From an uncultured Traorella sp. (GTDB lineage Bacteria; Bacillota_I; Bacilli_A; Erysipelotrichales; Erysipelotrichaceae): a stretch of 7,283 bases of DNA. The translations under genes and the position numbers were made by a program. The stretch is from NCBI GenBank assembly GCA_945938205.1, contig CAMEUL010000076.1, positions 1 to 7,283 on the forward strand, in the 5' to 3' direction. Positions 5,173-7,283 of the stretch are shown here, piece by piece (position 1 is the first letter of the stretch; every line of letters begins with the position of its first letter). Below the pieces are notes generated by a model. It was given only the letters and a program-made list of their open reading frames with translations. It was not told the origin of the DNA and made no database searches.

Positions 5173-5599
5173 ATTCGATTGAAATATATTTCTTATTTTC
5201 AACCTGTTTGGTTTCCATCTTAGGAAAATCTAAGCGTAGGATACCATCTTCAAATTTCGCTTTGATGTCTTCATGAGTCACCTCATCACCAACATAGAAG
5301 CTTCTTGAACAAGATCCATAATATCTTTCCTGACGGATGTAGTTTCCTTTTTCATCCTTGTCATCTACTTCATGTTTCTTGTTGGCAGAAATCGTCAGAT
5401 ATCCATTTTCCAGTTCAATCTGTACTTCGTCTTTCTTGAAACCAGGCAGATCCATATCCAGTTCATAACTCTGACCCATATCCTTGATATCGGTCTTCAT
5501 CCAATTCTTTTCATGCTTACCAAATACTTGACGGTAAGGCACAAAATCATCAAATACATCATCAAATACATCTTCATTAAATAATCTTGGGAATAACAT
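5171..5599 (-). CDS. hsp20: Hsp20-family small heat-shock protein
   Basis: A 142-residue small heat-shock protein, an ATP-independent holdase that forms oligomers and keeps unfolding proteins soluble. The N-terminal arm (1-33) holds a repeated VFDD. The alpha-crystallin domain spans about 34-131, with the marker LPGFKKDEV (51-59), ENGYLTI (64-70), ERYYGSCSRSF (91-101) and the GxL motif GILRLDFPK (119-127). A C-terminal ISI (139-141) is the IxI/V oligomerisation motif. The start is MLFPRLF at 5597-5599: a longer frame reaches 5632, but the AAGGAGG site lies inside that extension, 9 bases before this ATG. A CIRCE operator over the promoter indicates HrcA control. Monocistronic. Confidence 0.94.
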   Translation of the reverse strand: MLFPRLFNEDVFDDVFDDFVPYRQVFGKHEKNWMKTDIKDMGQSYELDMDLPGFKKDEVQIELENGYLTISANKKHEVDDKDEKGNYIRQERYYGSCSRSFYVGDEVTHEDIKAKFEDGILRLDFPKMETKQVENKKYISIE

Positions 5600-5674
5600 A
5601 AACGTACGCCTCCTTTTTACACGTAAGTGCATATCATATGTAGTATATGGTATTTCACCTCGATTACACTTATC

Positions 5675-5702
5675 ATTATAGTCAACAAATTAGCAGTTTC
5701 AA
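5675..5702 (-). promoter_or_regulatory. Sigma-A promoter of hsp20
   Basis: On the minus strand there is TTGAAA (5702-5697), a 16-base spacer and a perfect TATAAT (5680-5675). This predicts a start near 5668 and a leader of about 69 nt. The -35 box lies inside the CIRCE element. Confidence 0.8.
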
Positions 5703-5716
5703 TAGTTGAGTGCTAA
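5690..5716. promoter_or_regulatory. CIRCE operator (HrcA binding site)
   Basis: Read on the plus strand, TTAGCAGTT - nine bases - GAGTGCTAA. The consensus is TTAGCACTC-N9-GAGTGCTAA. One arm is perfect (9/9) and the other matches at seven of nine. It overlaps the -35 and upstream edge of the hsp20 promoter, the expected placement for repression by HrcA, with relief when GroE is titrated by heat-damaged protein. Confidence 0.9.
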
Positions 5717-5763
5717 TTCTTTTTACACTCTTTGATATTTGTAAAAAGATTTGATTCTTCCAT

Positions 5764-5793
5764 AAAAAAAACACTCTTTTGTGAGTGCTTTTT
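5764..5793 (-). terminator. Terminator of nagB
   Basis: On the minus strand, AAAAAGCACTC - ACAAAA - GAGTGTTTTTTTT. There is a six-pair core (one G-T) extended by A-T pairs, ending in eight T residues. It starts a few bases after the nagB stop. Confidence 0.9.
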
Positions 5794-5797
5794 CGTC

Positions 5798-6520
5798 TTA
5801 TTTTGTTAATTTGCTGGCTGCAGCCTTGTCTAAGATAACAACAACATCTTTATGATTCTGAAGTGCACTTGCTGGACAGCTAACATCCACATTTCCTTCA
5901 ATCATGGCTTTTACGGCATCAGCCTTGTTTTCACCGGTAGCAATCAACAATACCTTGTTTGCTTTCATGATGGTTGCGATACCCATTGTAATAGCATGTG
6001 TAGGAACCTGGTTGATATCTCCGTCAAAGAAACGGGCATTGTCCTTACGTGTTCTTTCCTGAAGTTCTACGATATGAGTGGTTTCTTCAAAAGGAGTTCC
6101 CGGTTCATTGAAACCGATATGTCCGTTGCCACCTAATCCAAGCAACTGGATATCCACCTGATAGTTTTCCATGGCTTTTTCATAGGCATCACAGTCTGCT
6201 TTTGTATTACCATAAGGTAAATGAACATTTTCTGCAGGAATATCCAATCCACTGAACAGATTAGTGTTCATGAAAGTGAAATAGCTTTCTCTGTGATTGC
6301 GATCCAATCCTACATATTCATCCAGATTGAATGTTGTGATATTTTTATAGGAAGTTCCATTATTTTTGTGGTCTTCGATCATGTTTTTGTAAAGACCCAG
6401 TGGTGTGGAACCTGTTGCCAGACCTAATACTGCATTTGGCTTGTTTGCCACCACTTCTTTCATTACCTTGAATGCTTCAAGGCTTGCTTCTTCATAATTA
6501 TTAGTAACGATTACTTTCAT
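5798..6520 (-). CDS. nagB: Glucosamine-6-phosphate deaminase
   Basis: A 240-residue enzyme that converts glucosamine 6-phosphate to fructose 6-phosphate and ammonia, the entry of amino sugars into glycolysis. Family motifs: LGLATGSTPLGLY (32-44, phosphate-binding loop), TFNLDEYVGL (63-72, with Asp67 as the catalytic-base equivalent), GLGGNGHIGFNEPG (128-141, with His134 and Glu139), and the TRKDNARFF segment (157-165). Length matches the short Gram-positive form (about 242 in Bacillus). The start is at 6518-6520 because GAGGAGGT lies 6-7 bases upstream; a frame extended to 6589 would place that site inside the gene. No nagA is adjacent on either side, so it stands as a single-gene unit between two terminators, next to pyruvate kinase. 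Confidence 0.96.
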   Translation of the reverse strand: MKVIVTNNYEEASLEAFKVMKEVVANKPNAVLGLATGSTPLGLYKNMIEDHKNNGTSYKNITTFNLDEYVGLDRNHRESYFTFMNTNLFSGLDIPAENVHLPYGNTKADCDAYEKAMENYQVDIQLLGLGGNGHIGFNEPGTPFEETTHIVELQERTRKDNARFFDGDINQVPTHAITMGIATIMKANKVLLIATGENKADAVKAMIEGNVDVSCPASALQNHKDVVVILDKAAASKLTK

Positions 6521-6550
6521 ATTACTACCTCCTCTAATAGAATACCATTT

Positions 6551-6606
6551 ATTGAAGAAAATTGACACCCCAATTTCAAAAGATTTCAAAAAAGTACTTT
6601 CAAAAA
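6551..6606 (-). promoter_or_regulatory. nagB upstream region with repeated TTTTGAAA and a small inverted repeat
   Basis: On the minus strand TTTTGAAA occurs three times (6605-6598, 6591-6584, 6581-6574). An inverted repeat AAATTG-ACACCC-CAATTT spans 6559-6576. The last TTGAAA (6579-6574) with a 17-base spacer to TTCAAT (6556-6551) is the best promoter candidate, but the -10 is weak. The inverted repeat between these boxes would be well placed as an operator, yet it does not match the NagR or cre consensus well enough to name a regulator. Confidence 0.35.
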
Positions 6607-6615
6607 CATGAAACA

Positions 6616-6641
6616 GAAAAAAAGAGACAACACTGTCTCTT
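6616..6641 (-). terminator. Terminator of pyk
   Basis: On the minus strand, AAGAGACA (6641-6634), loop GTGT, TGTCTCTT (6629-6622), forming a perfect 8-bp stem that runs into seven T residues. The hairpin begins within the pyk stop codon (6640-6642), so there is essentially no 3' untranslated region, and nagB must have its own promoter. Confidence 0.92.
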
Positions 6642-7283
6642 AACGAACTTCAATGATTTTCAAAGTGTTTGTGGAACCTGTTCCCTGAGGATATCCGGCA
6701 ACCAGAATAATGGTTTCACCAATTTTGATACCATGTTCCTTAGCAATACGGCGAGCCAATTCACATTCATTGAGTTGTGTATTCTGAATATCACTCAAAT
6801 AAGTGGTGACACCCCACTGTAAAGCTAAGCTTCTTTCAACATCTCTTTCAAAGCAAACAGCTATGATTGGTGATTTTGAACGATATTTAGAAATTCTCTT
6901 AACTGAGTTTCCACTCGATGTAAAGCAAATAATTGCTGCTGCTTCAAGGGACAAGGCACTATCAGCTGCAGAAATACCAATGGCATCTTCAATCGTTTTA
7001 CGTGATGTGGAAACAGCATGTTCCAGTCTTTCACGATATGGAAGTATTTCTTCCATGGCTGTTGAAATGCGAACCATTGTATTCACAGCTTCAATCGGAT
7101 ATGATCCAACAGCACTTTCTCCTGAAAGCATGATGGCATCAGTACCATCCAGTATAGCATTGGCAACATCACTGGCTTCTGCACGAGTTGAACGAGGATT
7201 ATTCTGCATGCTTTCCAGCATATGTGTTGCGGTAATGACCGGTTTTCCGAAATCATTCGCACGACGTATCATCATCTTCTGAT
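6640..7283 (-). CDS. pyk: Pyruvate kinase, C-terminal part (5' end outside window)
   Basis: The last 213 residues of pyruvate kinase, which makes pyruvate and ATP from phosphoenolpyruvate and ADP. The frame runs open through the window edge (QKMMIRRAND...), so the ATG at 7275 is internal. KPVITATHMLESM, NPRSTRAEASDVANAILDG and DAIMLSGESAVGSYP are end-of-barrel landmarks of the catalytic A domain (potassium/substrate region). The allosteric C domain follows, ending TGSTNTLKIIEV. The protein stops at the end of the C domain and lacks the extra PEP-utiliser-like C-terminal domain found in Bacillus pyruvate kinase. ESAVG replaces the commoner ETAxG. It lies upstream of nagB on the same strand, separated by a strong terminator. 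Confidence 0.96.
   Translation of the reverse strand, partial: QKMMIRRANDFGKPVITATHMLESMQNNPRSTRAEASDVANAILDGTDAIMLSGESAVGSYPIEAVNTMVRISTAMEEILPYRERLEHAVSTSRKTIEDAIGISAADSALSLEAAAIICFTSSGNSVKRISKYRSKSPIIAVCFERDVERSLALQWGVTTYLSDIQNTQLNECELARRIAKEHGIKIGETIILVAGYPQGTGSTNTLKIIEVR

Noticed and set aside
5600..5632. Longer hsp20 start (MHLRVKRRRTF extension)
   Set aside because: The AAGGAGG ribosome site lies inside this extension and is correctly spaced for the ATG at 5599; Hsp20 proteins normally begin as the shorter form does.
5600..5668. RNA thermometer in the hsp20 leader
   Set aside because: No U-rich or CCUC-type segment that would pair with the AGGAGG site is visible; only a weak ACGT self-complement was seen. 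CIRCE explains heat control.
6562..6567. Consensus TTGACA on the plus strand
   Set aside because: No -10 at proper spacing and no plus-strand gene follows; chance match.
6521..6589. Longer nagB start (23 extra residues)
   Set aside because: The GAGGAGGT site at about 6526-6535 serves the ATG at 6520, and NagB proteins begin MKVIV-like.
1..7283. Mobile element, integration site or CRISPR array
   Set aside because: No transposase or integrase frame, no tRNA 3'-end duplication seen, no spaced direct repeats. The tRNA-His is intact and flanked by its own terminator.

Overview
The window is AT-rich, with strong AGGAGG-type ribosome sites, a T-box leader, a CIRCE element and an encoded tRNA CCA end. 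This points to a low-GC Gram-positive (Firmicutes/Bacillota). Protein style suggests an Erysipelotrichia-like gut lineage, but I hold that only weakly because no marker here fixes the taxon.

Layout. (1) Positions 1-628, minus strand: the first 121 codons of pheS, preceded by a phenylalanine T-box leader with a UUC specifier, a terminator/antiterminator switch and its own promoter. (2) 657-809, plus strand: tRNA-His(GTG) with encoded CCA and a terminator, divergent from pheS. (3) 810-1014: a non-coding gap with a perfect 17-bp palindrome and a second, orphan terminator. (4) 1015-5150, plus strand: seven tightly packed genes forming a compact Tad/Flp-like (type IVb) pilus locus. In order these are a one-pass pseudopilin-like protein, a CpaB/RcpC-like SAF protein, a CpaF/TadA ATPase, TadB, TadC, a 49-residue Flp-like pilin and a TadE-like pseudopilin. 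The locus ends in a terminator shared with the convergent hsp20. (5) 5171-5716, minus strand: an Hsp20 chaperone with a promoter overlapped by a CIRCE operator (HrcA target). (6) 5764-6520, minus strand: nagB with its own terminator. (7) 6616-7283, minus strand: the C-terminal part of pyruvate kinase, with a terminator that runs into its stop codon.

How the parts work together. In the pilus locus CpaF would supply ATP-driven force, TadB and TadC the membrane platform, and the SAF protein an assembly role at the cell surface. The Flp-like and TadE-like proteins would be the fibre subunits. Five of the six gene junctions are overlaps or near-contacts of 8 nt or less (ATGA-type, 8-nt, or TAA-ACT-ATG), so strong translational coupling is likely. 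No prepilin peptidase (TadV/CpaA) and no TadZ gene is present between the flanking genes. All three pilin-like reading frames begin a few codons or less after an in-frame stop and so cannot encode a normal prepilin leader. That leaderless, peptidase-less design is the most interesting feature of the window. The flanks (pheS, tRNA-His, hsp20, nagB, pyk) are ordinary housekeeping genes with classic Gram-positive regulation, so the pilus locus sits in a core chromosomal setting with no mobile-element remnants visible.
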